Source of the DNA: Bacteroides sp. GM023
Lineage (GTDB): Bacteria > Bacteroidota > Bacteroidia > Bacteroidales > Bacteroidaceae
NCBI RefSeq assembly: GCF_014750685.1
Contig: NZ_JAAXGE010000006.1
Coordinates: 124,001-188,000, forward strand
Direction of reading: 5' to 3'
DNA: 64,000 nucleotides
The first letter of the stretch is position 1, and every line of letters starts with the position of its first letter. The notes below the pieces were generated by a model. It did not search any database. It was not told the DNA's origin and saw nothing but the letters and a program-made list of their open reading frames with translations. Shown one piece after another: positions 31,840 to 40,393 of the stretch. A program made the position numbers and the translations under genes.

Positions 31840-33180
31840 TTAGTTTTCTATTTTTACGCCAATCCGCTGTAAGTCCGCACCCGACAGGTTTTGGAATACG
31901 CGCAAGTCGAATTCAGGGATAATGGCAAGCACATGGTCGAAGACGTCTGCCTGTATGCCTTCATAGGCAACCCACGCTTTATTGGCGGAAAAGAAATAAA
32001 GTTCCAACGGGATACCGGTTTCGGTAGGCTGGAGCTGGCGTACCATACAAGTCAAATCCTGATTGACAGTAGGCAGGCTTTTCAGATAATTAGTCAGATA
32101 GGCGCGGAAAACTCCCAAGTTGGTTTGCCGGCGGCCGTTTACTAACACTGAGTTATCAATATCATGTTCTTTATTATAATCTTCCACCACTTTCTCCGTT
32201 TCGTCCACGTAGTCTTTCAAAATTCGTATCTTGCGGTACTTAGCCAGCATTTCAGGTGTGCAGAAATGCACGCTGGTCATGTCTATATTGATGGAACGTT
32301 TCACACGACGGCCACCGGATTCCTGCATCCCTTGCCAGTTTTGGAAAGAGTCGCTGACCAGCAGGTAAGGGGGAAGGGTGGTGATGGTATTGTCGAAGTT
32401 GCGCACTTTGACCGTATTCAATGAAACTTCTATCACTGTTCCGTCCGCACCATATTTCGGCATCGTAATCCAGTCTCCTACTTTCAACATATTATTGGCG
32501 GAAAGCTGGATGCCGGAAACAAAGCCCATGATACTGTCTTTGAAAACCAACATCAGGACGGCGGCGGAAGCACCAAGTCCGGTCAGCAATACCGCAGGAT
32601 TCTGCTTTATCAGGATACTGATGATAATGATAGCTCCTACAAAGAAGAGAATGCCTTGCGCTGTTTGCAAAAGTCCTTTCAGAGGTTTGTCTCTATATTG
32701 CTCGCGGGCGCTGTACACCAGGTAGATGGCAGTAAACAGAGCACTCACAAAGCGCAGGAATACAGCAAGTATGTAAATCATACAGAGCCGGCGAAGGAAG
32801 TCGAGCAGGGCGGAATCCGCATGGTCGGGGAATGCAATAGGAATGGCAATGTAGATTAATATCGGTGCGACCATCCGGCTGACGTTCGCCATCACTTTGT
32901 CATTAAATACAATATCGTCCCAGGTGGCTTTCGTTTGTTTCACCAGCCGGGCTACCGTACGCAAGATAATCTTGCGGCAAATCAGGTTAGCCAACAGGGC
33001 TACACCGATGATAATCAGTAATATGATAAAATTATCAATCTTATCCGCCCAAACTTCATCCACTCCCATTGACAACAAGGCATGGTTCACTTCCTGCATC
33101 ATTGCGTTACCCGCATCTTGCGTCTCACCATTTACCAATGTAACAGGCGCTACTTCAATCACTTCTTTTACTTCATCCAT
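31840..33180 (-). CDS. MscS-family mechanosensitive channel (YbdG-like)
   Basis: This 446-residue inner-membrane channel has several hydrophobic helices between residues 48 and 215. The pore-helix and beta-domain stretch is VLLTGLGASAAVLMLVFKDSIMGFVSGIQL, followed by the MscS middle domain (VGDWITMPKYGADGTVIEVSLNTVKVR, described in part). The large C-terminal cytoplasmic domain after residue 300 and the length resemble E. coli YbdG, not the shorter MscS. It would release solutes on osmotic downshock. It lies 30 bp downstream of the DUF4435 gene. Confidence 0.9.
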   Translation of the reverse strand: MDEVKEVIEVAPVTLVNGETQDAGNAMMQEVNHALLSMGVDEVWADKIDNFIILLIIIGVALLANLICRKIILRTVARLVKQTKATWDDIVFNDKVMANVSRMVAPILIYIAIPIAFPDHADSALLDFLRRLCMIYILAVFLRFVSALFTAIYLVYSAREQYRDKPLKGLLQTAQGILFFVGAIIIISILIKQNPAVLLTGLGASAAVLMLVFKDSIMGFVSGIQLSANNMLKVGDWITMPKYGADGTVIEVSLNTVKVRNFDNTITTLPPYLLVSDSFQNWQGMQESGGRRVKRSINIDMTSVHFCTPEMLAKYRKIRILKDYVDETEKVVEDYNKEHDIDNSVLVNGRRQTNLGVFRAYLTNYLKSLPTVNQDLTCMVRQLQPTETGIPLELYFFSANKAWVAYEGIQADVFDHVLAIIPEFDLRVFQNLSGADLQRIGVKIEN

Positions 33181-33210
33181 AAGCAGTTTCTCTCTTTTTC
33201 TTTTTAGTTT

Positions 33211-34212
33211 TTATTTCCCTTTTTCTAAATATTCATGTATATCTTGTCTCAGCCAGTCGTAGTGGAACAGCCGTTTGTAGGCTACATTCTTCTTCAGCAT
33301 GATTTCCACATTCACCTGACTGTTCTGATAACAAGTTAATTCGTTCTTGAATTGTTCATTATGTTCGGCCAATCGTTTGATTTCCTGTTCACGCTCCCGG
33401 CGCAGCACTGTACAGACGGGAGTCAGAAGTTTCATTACCACGTTGTCCATGACGTGGTGTCCCTGCATATACAGGTAGGTGGTTTCGGGCATCAAGCCCA
33501 GTTCCTTCAGTTCAGTACGCAGGGCATTCACCTGGTTGATGCTGCGGGAGAAACGTTTTTTCAACTCCGACAGCTTTTCGTTGACGCGCTGTTGCAATGC
33601 TTCCAGACTCTTTTCCGGATGCTTGAGACTTATCTCACGCAGGGCGGTATAGGAGTGGAAGTCGTACATTGGGAAGGTGTATGTATCCCGTTGGCGGTAG
33701 AACCACACGTTCCACAGGAAAAGAGGATATACTATTTCGGAATACCGCTTCAGGTAGGCATTGAAATCAAGGATGAAGCGGTCGTTCAATGTGGCTTGTA
33801 CACATACTTCATGCAGGCTTTCGGCAAAGCAATGGTAGTTTTCAATAGCATACGTGTAGGTTTGGAAGATGTATTTGTTCCGGTTGATTTTGCGGGAGGT
33901 GTTGGTTACTCCCTGCAACAGGAAATCATAGTCGCTGTCTACGCAGGCTATCAGGCTTCTTCCCAGTTCGGCTGTATTGAGGGTGTTCATAAGTACCATC
34001 TTTTTCCCTTTTGCGAGGGAGTTGGCCGAGGGAAGCATCACCTGGAAATAGTGTTCGTCATCTTCAAACTCTTCAAGCAGGGTACGCCAAAAAGCGATGT
34101 CGTCATAGCTTTCTACGTAAGCTATGATACGCCGCCGGGCTTTCTTCGAGTAGAGCTTGTGGGCTGCGTTGAAGTATGAAGAAGTCAGGTTATCTCGTAG
34201 TGAAGTTGCCAT
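33211..34212 (-). CDS. DUF4435 domain protein (TOPRIM-like), partner of the adjacent ATPase
   Basis: This 333-residue protein has YVESYDDIAFWR near residue 32 and SLIACVDSDYDFLL near residue 88. These are the acidic motifs by which DUF4435 proteins are recognised and which resemble a TOPRIM metal site (Glu plus DxD). The C-terminal half is helical and charged. It is encoded 55 bp after the ATPase gene. DUF4435 proteins paired with an ABC-type ATPase form the PARIS anti-phage system (AriB with AriA) and are related in logic to OLD nucleases. Whether this pair is defensive or has a housekeeping role cannot be told from sequence. It lies outside any visible island. Confidence 0.82.
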   Translation of the reverse strand: MATSLRDNLTSSYFNAAHKLYSKKARRRIIAYVESYDDIAFWRTLLEEFEDDEHYFQVMLPSANSLAKGKKMVLMNTLNTAELGRSLIACVDSDYDFLLQGVTNTSRKINRNKYIFQTYTYAIENYHCFAESLHEVCVQATLNDRFILDFNAYLKRYSEIVYPLFLWNVWFYRQRDTYTFPMYDFHSYTALREISLKHPEKSLEALQQRVNEKLSELKKRFSRSINQVNALRTELKELGLMPETTYLYMQGHHVMDNVVMKLLTPVCTVLRREREQEIKRLAEHNEQFKNELTCYQNSQVNVEIMLKKNVAYKRLFHYDWLRQDIHEYLEKGK

Positions 34213-34219
34213 GCAGGTA

Positions 34220-34278
34220 GTGATTAACGGGTGAGTAGCTGGTGATTAACGGTTTAGTCATTAGTAGTTAATGAACGG
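34220..34278. repeat. Short 22-bp-spaced repeats between the ATPase and DUF4435 genes
   Basis: GTGATTAACGG begins at 34220 and 34242, and a related GTAGTTAATGAACGG begins at 34264. All three are 22 bp apart. The third runs into the end of the ATPase gene. Confidence 0.6.
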
Positions 34279-35119
34279 GGGACACTTTAAATCCGTCCGC
34301 TTCCGTTGATATATCACTTACTTCCGTCACGGCATCCAGCCAGCCTTCCATGATGACGGCGGGCGAATGGGTGGTCAGTATAATCTGTACGTTCGGATTC
34401 AGTTCACGTATCATGGCAATCAGTTTCTGTTGCCATTCGATGTGCAGGGAGGCTTCCGGTTCGTCCATAAAGAGTACGCAGTGGTCATTGTCCTGCACGA
34501 GTACGGTGAGCAGGATGACGAGCATTTGCTTTTCGCCGGAAGAGAGTTTGTAGGGGAACAGCAGTTCACCGTCCTGATAGAAGGCAATGTCGTTGCGTTT
34601 GCGGTCTATCTTCTTGCGGGTGTAGCTGAAAAGTTCGTCAATCATATCCTGGAAACGACGTTTGGCTATGGACAGGGTGGCAGCTTTACGGCGTTCTTCT
34701 TCGTTAGTGCTGGAAAGCATTTCAATCATTTTGTTGCCGATGTTGACTTGATAGTCGAGGTAGCGGCGTTGCAGGAGATAGAGTTGCCAGTCCAGTTCGG
34801 ACTTTACGTTCTTATCCGCCATGCGGGCGGTGAAGTCGCCCATAATCAGGGGGCGGTCGTAGCTCCGGATAACGTCGTAGCGGATATAGGTTGCTTCGGG
34901 ATTGTCGAAGAAAAGGCACACGCCGTTCTTTTCGTCACTTTTCATTTCGCCGGAAAGTTCTTCGAGGTATCCTACCGAACGGTTCAGAATGGTGGTCTTC
35001 CCCACTCCGTTGATGCCGGAAAGGATGTTCACATCGGGACGTAAATCCCATCCTATATTAAAGCGTTCCCATAGTCCATGAATTTCGATACGACGGATAT
35101 AATTAGCCTGTTGTTCCAT
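34268..35119 (-). CDS. AAA_21/ABC-type ATPase paired with DUF4435
   Basis: This 283-residue cytoplasmic ATPase has Walker A SGINGVGKTTIL near residues 34-45, the signature KLSSGEKQMLVILL, Walker B HCVLFMDEPEASLH, and the H-loop ILTTHSPAVI. It has only a short helical insertion between Walker A and the signature, so it is more compact than SMC or RecN, and shorter than typical PARIS AriA. It is the first gene of a unit with DUF4435 and possibly the MscS gene, preceded by a -7 box at 35141. It may load or activate the DUF4435 partner. Confidence 0.9.
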   Translation of the reverse strand: MEQQANYIRRIEIHGLWERFNIGWDLRPDVNILSGINGVGKTTILNRSVGYLEELSGEMKSDEKNGVCLFFDNPEATYIRYDVIRSYDRPLIMGDFTARMADKNVKSELDWQLYLLQRRYLDYQVNIGNKMIEMLSSTNEEERRKAATLSIAKRRFQDMIDELFSYTRKKIDRKRNDIAFYQDGELLFPYKLSSGEKQMLVILLTVLVQDNDHCVLFMDEPEASLHIEWQQKLIAMIRELNPNVQIILTTHSPAVIMEGWLDAVTEVSDISTEADGFKVSPVH

Positions 35120-35140
35120 AATATTCAGTATTAATCAAGG

Positions 35141-35148
35141 CAAATATA
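35141..35148 (-). promoter_or_regulatory. -7 box for the ATPase-DUF4435 unit
   Basis: The minus strand reads TATATTTG, 22 bp upstream of the ATPase ATG, matching TAnnTTTG. Confidence 0.6.
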
Positions 35149-35212
35149 AATAAATCATATGACAATCAAGTCACATTTACAGCAGTTTTCAGTAAAGGTA
35201 ACAAATAAAAAG

Positions 35213-35264
35213 AATGACGCACGTAATATGGATTTCTTATTTTATCCATATTACTGCGCCATTC
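35213..35264 (-). terminator. Terminator of the tubulin-like operon
   Basis: GTAATATGGAT (35223-35233) pairs with ATCCATATTAC (35244-35254). The stem extends outward through GAATGACGCA against TGCGCCATTC, giving about 21 pairs. On the minus strand it is followed by a T-rich run (TTCTTTTTATTTG). Confidence 0.85.
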
Positions 35265-35320
35265 GTATTGTTTTCGTTGTTCTTTATGAGAGGGTCATAA
35301 GAACAATTCTCCGGTTCGGA

Positions 35321-36172
35321 TTAGCTCAATAAGTTCATTTCCTCTTCGTCTGACGGTTCGGCTTGTCCTTCCGGCAGGTCGGCAACTCCGAAGTTTTTAT
35401 AGTCGGTCAGCTTGTTGCCGGCGTCTTTTTCTTCGTCTGTCTTTTCTACGACTTGGTTTTCTGTGCCTTCGGCGGCTTCCTGTATATCTTCGTTGACGAA
35501 GATATATTTGCCATACCATTTATCAAAGGTGCTGTTGTCGATACCCAGTTCAGCAATCAGATGTTCGCGGACAGCAACGTCCAGGTTTTCAGGCTGGATG
35601 GCTACTTTCTTCGCGTTGCCATACTTACGCATAGTGTTCTGACATTCTTTCTTGATAGCAGGAATTTCTTTCAGTCCCATACCAATCACGTGAGGACCCA
35701 AATCCTTCACGGGTTTGAAATATTTGATTGCTTTCAGTCCCAGGTTGGGGAGAGACAAAGCGGCAGTGGCTGTTTTCAGACTGAGGGTAGTAGCGTCAAG
35801 AACAATATTTGTTCCTGCCATAATACCTTGTGCTACTTGCCAGCGTCCCATACCGTAGCTCAGGAACTGATTGTTGACAGAGTCAACCATACATTTAAAG
35901 AGATAATTCTTGCCGTTTACGGTAAAAGCGGCTTCCTGATACTTGTAATGCGACAGACTGTCTTTGTAGGTCGTTATCTTGTGATACAAGGTATCGCAAG
36001 AGAGAAGATAGTTGTCTATGTTCTCATCACCTGAGGGTTCCGGCAGTTCCCATACAACTTCTTTCTTTTCCTTTTTCTTCTTCTCTTTTTTCTGAGCGCT
36101 TAATGAATTAGGAAATACAAAGGCCAATCCAAGGATAGCTACGAAAGCTAATAACAGATGTTTGTTTTTCAT
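35321..36172 (-). CDS. Exported hypothetical protein, last gene of the tubulin-like operon
   Basis: I do not recognise this 283-residue protein. Residues 1-26 form a Sec signal peptide (cleavage near LSAQ), followed by a lysine/glutamate run. The middle part has an unusual hydrophobic stretch (MAGTNIVLDATTLSLKTATAALSLPNLGLKAIKYF). The end is acidic (QAEPSDEEEMN). It is probably periplasmic. It is the seventh and last gene after the tubulin-like protein unit and precedes a terminator. Confidence 0.8.
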   Translation of the reverse strand: MKNKHLLLAFVAILGLAFVFPNSLSAQKKEKKKKEKKEVVWELPEPSGDENIDNYLLSCDTLYHKITTYKDSLSHYKYQEAAFTVNGKNYLFKCMVDSVNNQFLSYGMGRWQVAQGIMAGTNIVLDATTLSLKTATAALSLPNLGLKAIKYFKPVKDLGPHVIGMGLKEIPAIKKECQNTMRKYGNAKKVAIQPENLDVAVREHLIAELGIDNSTFDKWYGKYIFVNEDIQEAAEGTENQVVEKTDEEKDAGNKLTDYKNFGVADLPEGQAEPSDEEEMNLLS

Positions 36173-36212
36173 TGTAACAATGTTTTAAATGTTTAATTAT
36201 AGAAGATTTTGA

Positions 36213-37586
36213 TTAGAAATTGATTTCAGTTGTCGTGCTGTCTATTGCGTAAGACTTTTTGTCTCCATAGAAATAGAGATAAGGTGGCGGCGTGGTCTTG
36301 AATACCAAACGGAAGGTTCCATCACCACGCGTAGTTCCGAGGGGTTTATCGTCACTGTCTGTCTTCGGTTTGTCAGAGGTATAAGAAGCATAGATGGGTA
36401 TTCCACCACCATTCGGGTGCTTTCCTGTGATTTCCTGATATTTCACGGCGACAGTCGTTACTTTATTGTTCATCGGGTGGTCTTTCAGTTTGGTTTCCAG
36501 TGCTTCTTCACGTTGTGCATATACGGTTGCGCCGGGAGCGTATTCGAGGACTTTCTTGTAGCTACGGATAGCGCCACGGTAGTAGATGAATACGCTGTCG
36601 GCCGTAAAACCTTCTTTGCGTTCCACTCTTGCACCTTGTCTTTCAAATTTCTCGGCGTAGTGCAGGAATCTGCGGGCGGAGTTCATTCTGCCCAGTTGGG
36701 ATTCGAGTTCACTTCTACGGTCTACCGGACAGTCTATATGGCTGCGCGCATCCTGATAGGCATTGGCAGCTGCAAAGAAGTCGGATTCTTTCTCTTTGGC
36801 CTGCGCCCTGGCAAGCATATCTTCAAAGGAGGCTTCTTTTTCAACAACCTTTATATTGCTGACAACCGTATAGCTATATGACTTTTTATATTGCAAGTCT
36901 CCGCCAAGGTCGACTTCAATCTCATTGGTAAAGTTCGACTTGATTTTGAATACCGGATGTTTGATAAAGGTTGGTGTCTTCTTTTCTTCGTCCAGTGAAA
37001 ATGCGATGCTGTATGCGTTCATCACGCCGCCTTCATTGCTCACTGCGGCAGTCATGTTGCATCCGTCTACGGGAACGGCTTTTCCTTCTACGAAACAGGG
37101 TTTGCCGTTACACTCGATAGTGAGTTTCTTCATATCCGACAGGAAGGTAACCTTTGCTGCTTTGGATTCGGGGAAAAGTCCGTCGTTGTTCTTTTCGGCT
37201 GTAATGGTGAAGTTTTCGTTGAAGGTTCCCAAGAAGCCTTTGCCTTTCCGCAAAATGAGCATGAACTCTTTCTGCCCGCCAGGTAATCTGACGAGAAAGG
37301 TGGATTTCATAAAATCTTCATCGTAATCTTCGGGGAAATTATAGTCGATGGTATAAGAGTAACTTCCGTCGTCATTGTTCGTTCTCACTCCTCTTTCTTC
37401 ACCCATGTTGTGCGACATTTCCATCTTGTCGCTGTTGGAGTGAACGACTATTTTTACCCGGTTGGGGCTGACGGCGAGGGATGTGTCTTCTTTAGGCTCA
37501 ACAAAAGATACTCTTTGTGCATTTGCCTTCACACCTATCACCAGTGCAAAGCCCAGCAATAATAAAAAACGATATAATTGTTTCAT
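36213..37586 (-). CDS. Exported hypothetical protein with TPR-like segment
   Basis: This 457-residue protein starts with a signal peptide (cleavage near KANAQ). Residues about 25-240 are beta-rich. Residues about 255-365 are helical with DFFAAANAYQDAR, the spacing of TPR-like repeats, and YKKVLEYAPGA. The C-terminal 80 residues look like a small beta-sandwich that includes GGGIPIYASYTS and GTTRGDGTFRLVFKT, similar in style to carboxypeptidase-regulatory domains. No family name is assigned. It sits in the middle of the exported set of the tubulin-like operon and is probably periplasmic. Confidence 0.8.
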   Translation of the reverse strand: MKQLYRFLLLLGFALVIGVKANAQRVSFVEPKEDTSLAVSPNRVKIVVHSNSDKMEMSHNMGEERGVRTNNDDGSYSYTIDYNFPEDYDEDFMKSTFLVRLPGGQKEFMLILRKGKGFLGTFNENFTITAEKNNDGLFPESKAAKVTFLSDMKKLTIECNGKPCFVEGKAVPVDGCNMTAAVSNEGGVMNAYSIAFSLDEEKKTPTFIKHPVFKIKSNFTNEIEVDLGGDLQYKKSYSYTVVSNIKVVEKEASFEDMLARAQAKEKESDFFAAANAYQDARSHIDCPVDRRSELESQLGRMNSARRFLHYAEKFERQGARVERKEGFTADSVFIYYRGAIRSYKKVLEYAPGATVYAQREEALETKLKDHPMNNKVTTVAVKYQEITGKHPNGGGIPIYASYTSDKPKTDSDDKPLGTTRGDGTFRLVFKTTPPPYLYFYGDKKSYAIDSTTTEINF

Positions 37587-37600
37587 TTGTCTGATTAAGT

Positions 37601-38602
37601 TTATAAGTCAATTACAAAATCGCCGGGAGTGAAGATTTCTTCCTGAGCGATTTCTTCTGTGTGGTTCTCATTCATCCAACGAGGTTGCCAGGTACGTACA
37701 TGAATCTGCACCTGATTCTTGTCGCGGAAATCCCACAACATGAACAGATAGCCGTCGTCGTTGTATCCGCTACTGTTGGCATAAAGTTGGTGTACGGTTA
37801 CTCCATAGAAGCCTTCCATCTTCGGGTTAGGGTGTTTCACTACCTTCACATCGTCGAAACGGACGTTAATCCACTTGTTTGCGGCAAAGCTTTTCTTCAG
37901 GTTGTTGATGTATTCCTGCTTACCCTGCTTCTTGTAAGTCACTTTATTATAGGTAATTCCTGCGCCGTCGGTTTTCTTGACTTTGGTCACCGTTCCGGTG
38001 ATAATCAATGCATCTTCGCTGAAGATGTTTTTCAAAAAGGTGGTATCCTTCTCGTTGTAAGCTGTACGGAACTGCTCTACGTAGGAAAGGATTTCCTGGC
38101 GGCGGGCGATCTCGGTCACTGTCTTTCCCTTCTTCATCACATTCTGATAGACCGTGGTGCTGAGGGTAAAGTTGAAGCGCGTGATACTTCCGTTAGCGTC
38201 GTAGTTAATCACTGCTTCCTGATATTCATCGTCCAGTGTATCGCCTATCGGCTTTATCATCAGAGGTATCTGACGAATCTGATAGCCGTTTCCGTTGCGG
38301 ATACATGACTGCACCACTTCGGAATCATCGCAGTAAAAGTGTGTATTCTCCCACAAAGCACTCAGTCCCCGTTCGGCCGAATCGGTCAGTCCCAACGGTG
38401 CCAGGTTCAACGCTCTGTTTTCTTTGAATGCCTTGTTTATTTCTGTCAACAGCGCGCCGGTGTTTCTTTCCATCTTGGCTTTCAAACCGTCATTATACAA
38501 ACCGTCGACAATTTCCAGGCTCACAGCATCCTGGGCTTGCACGGATAGTGTCGTCAGTGTACAAACCGCTACCAGTGCCCAACTCAAAATTATACTTTTC
38601 AT
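37601..38602 (-). CDS. Exported hypothetical protein with NTF2-like domain
   Basis: This 333-residue protein starts with a signal peptide (cleavage near VQAQD). Residues about 170-330 contain ILSYVEQFRTAYNEKD, LKNIFSEDALIITG, and a C-terminal strand-rich part with GYLFMLWDFRDK. Their order and spacing fit an NTF2/SnoaL-like fold. The N-terminal half matches no family I know. It lies 14 bp before the next gene in the tubulin-like operon. Confidence 0.8.
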   Translation of the reverse strand: MKSIILSWALVAVCTLTTLSVQAQDAVSLEIVDGLYNDGLKAKMERNTGALLTEINKAFKENRALNLAPLGLTDSAERGLSALWENTHFYCDDSEVVQSCIRNGNGYQIRQIPLMIKPIGDTLDDEYQEAVINYDANGSITRFNFTLSTTVYQNVMKKGKTVTEIARRQEILSYVEQFRTAYNEKDTTFLKNIFSEDALIITGTVTKVKKTDGAGITYNKVTYKKQGKQEYINNLKKSFAANKWINVRFDDVKVVKHPNPKMEGFYGVTVHQLYANSSGYNDDGYLFMLWDFRDKNQVQIHVRTWQPRWMNENHTEEIAQEEIFTPGDFVIDL

Positions 38603-38627
38603 CTTCTTCTCTTTCTACTTATGTTTG

Positions 38628-39392
38628 TTACTTTAGAATGAACCAGTAGGCTCCGCAACCGCTGAAAGTCACTATGTCCGTAGCTTCTTTCGTCTGAACA
38701 TTGTTCAGCTCTTTGCCGTCTTTCTTCACCACTCCTTTCACTTCGCCCGTGCGGGTATAGAATAACAGATAGCATTGCTCGGCCACAGTGTCCGGAGCGT
38801 ATACGCCATACGAGATTCTGTCCTGCTCTTTGAGCGACGCGAAAACCTGTTTCATATCCGTCATGTTTTGTGCTGCCAGTATTTGATTCAAGCTTTCCTG
38901 TTCGGGATTGATTTTCTCTACAGTCGAAACCATCTTTTCGTCTTTCGAGGATTTCTTCACAAGTTCTATTTTTATCGGTTCCGATATTTCAGACAAGGGT
39001 TGTAAATCGGCTCCTTTCTCTTCTTCACTCAGCATGATTTGACCTTCACCGTAGATGAGGACAATCTCATTCTTCTTCACGTATACGAATGCACGTGTTC
39101 TCACCCCGCGCTTCATATCCATCCGCTGGGTACATGTATTTATATCTTGTAAAACGACTTGTTTTACTTCGCCACCTTTTCGCTTGCCGGCTACCCAGTC
39201 GTTGATTTCACTCACCAGCAATTCTTTAGCCTGCTGGATGGCCTCGGCTTCGGTAGGCATGGTGGCCTCAGCGGAGAGGTACGACTGCGAGCGCTTTATC
39301 TTGTTGATTTGCGCTTTTGTTTCGGCTTCACTCTGTGCCATCAGGCTGCAATATGCTCCGCAAAACAATAACAAAGTAATTATCTTTCTCAT
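38628..39392 (-). CDS. Exported hypothetical protein of the tubulin-like operon
   Basis: The 254-residue protein has a signal peptide (cleavage near LMAQS). Residues 45-110 have the helix-strand pattern EAEAIQQAKELLVSEINDWV, seen in some envelope stress proteins of the LPP20/FlgT type, though similarity is weak. The C-terminal part is a globular region of about 90 residues. Its ATG overlaps the previous gene's TGA by four bases (ATGA), evidence of translational coupling. The function is unknown. Confidence 0.78.
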   Translation of the reverse strand: MRKIITLLLFCGAYCSLMAQSEAETKAQINKIKRSQSYLSAEATMPTEAEAIQQAKELLVSEINDWVAGKRKGGEVKQVVLQDINTCTQRMDMKRGVRTRAFVYVKKNEIVLIYGEGQIMLSEEEKGADLQPLSEISEPIKIELVKKSSKDEKMVSTVEKINPEQESLNQILAAQNMTDMKQVFASLKEQDRISYGVYAPDTVAEQCYLLFYTRTGEVKGVVKKDGKELNNVQTKEATDIVTFSGCGAYWFILK

Positions 39393-40393
39393 TTTACTTT
39401 AATTTGCCTTTTTGGGGTAGTGTTTACCCAATTAAGTTCTTCAAATAGTGATGATATGTTATGCGTAGGGACAAATAGGGTGATGTCGCCCTCTATCTTT
39501 CCTTTTCCTTCGCTAAGAAGGGAATAGGGGATTTCCACGCTCATCACATGATTATACTTCAACACAGTATTCACCGCAAAGACGTAAGCCTTCACCACGT
39601 TGGTTTCCAAAGCTTCGATACCGACATAAAGAGCGCATCCCTGATTTCTCATATAAGCTATCAATGAATGAACGGGCAGTTCCGTCTGTTCTCTTTTCAG
39701 TCCGTACTGGCGCACGGTCAGGTTTACGGGGGCGTTGCAGGAAGTATCTTCACTCAGGAAAAGATTGAATACGCTTTCAGCCGGGTGATTCATGCTGAAT
39801 ACCGGACGCAGCGCGCGGTTCTTTTCTTCAAAGTAAAGGTTTCCGTTGATTTCCTCTATGTAATAGGTATCGCCTACTCTTACATAATAGTCTCCTGACA
39901 GCTTTTTCAGTTCCTTTCGGTCGGGTTGGGAAGCGGAGGGTTTGTAGCTATAAGAAGCCAGTCCTTTCACAAATCCGTCTTCCAGTTCTTTCAGGTTCTT
40001 TCCGGTCAGCAGTTGGCATGACGCAGGGAAAGAGAGCTCAATCAGAAGGAAGGATTCATTCGCCAACGACACGATATAACGGTTTTCTTTTTCGGAGAAG
40101 TTCATGGAGGTCTGTTCGTTGATGAGGTTCAGCAGGTCGAATCCGCCTTGCCGAATCTGCACATTGTCGCGCTCCATCTTCGATTTGCGCTCGGCAACGG
40201 ACATTCCTTGCAATTCCGTCAGATAGCGTTCGGTGAAATCGTAAGCTGCCGTGGCAAAAGGAACATCGGAAGATATGGAAACTACCGTTTGGCGGAGTTT
40301 CCCGTTTCCCCATTTTCCAGTTTGCTGTCCCCACATGGTGAGTGGGAACAGCAAAAGAACTGCATAGACTATTTGAGTAGCCGGATTCCTCAT
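39389..40393 (-). CDS. Exported hypothetical protein of the tubulin-like operon
   Basis: This 334-residue protein has a signal peptide (residues 1-22, with LLLFPLTMWGQQ). No domain is recognised. Regions of alternating hydrophobic residues suggest a beta-rich globular exported protein. Its ATG shares one base with the stop of the zinc-ribbon gene (TAATG) and its own stop overlaps the next gene's ATG, so it is coupled on both sides. The stoichiometry of the products is probably linked. Confidence 0.78.
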   Translation of the reverse strand: MRNPATQIVYAVLLLFPLTMWGQQTGKWGNGKLRQTVVSISSDVPFATAAYDFTERYLTELQGMSVAERKSKMERDNVQIRQGGFDLLNLINEQTSMNFSEKENRYIVSLANESFLLIELSFPASCQLLTGKNLKELEDGFVKGLASYSYKPSASQPDRKELKKLSGDYYVRVGDTYYIEEINGNLYFEEKNRALRPVFSMNHPAESVFNLFLSEDTSCNAPVNLTVRQYGLKREQTELPVHSLIAYMRNQGCALYVGIEALETNVVKAYVFAVNTVLKYNHVMSVEIPYSLLSEGKGKIEGDITLFVPTHNISSLFEELNWVNTTPKRQIKVK

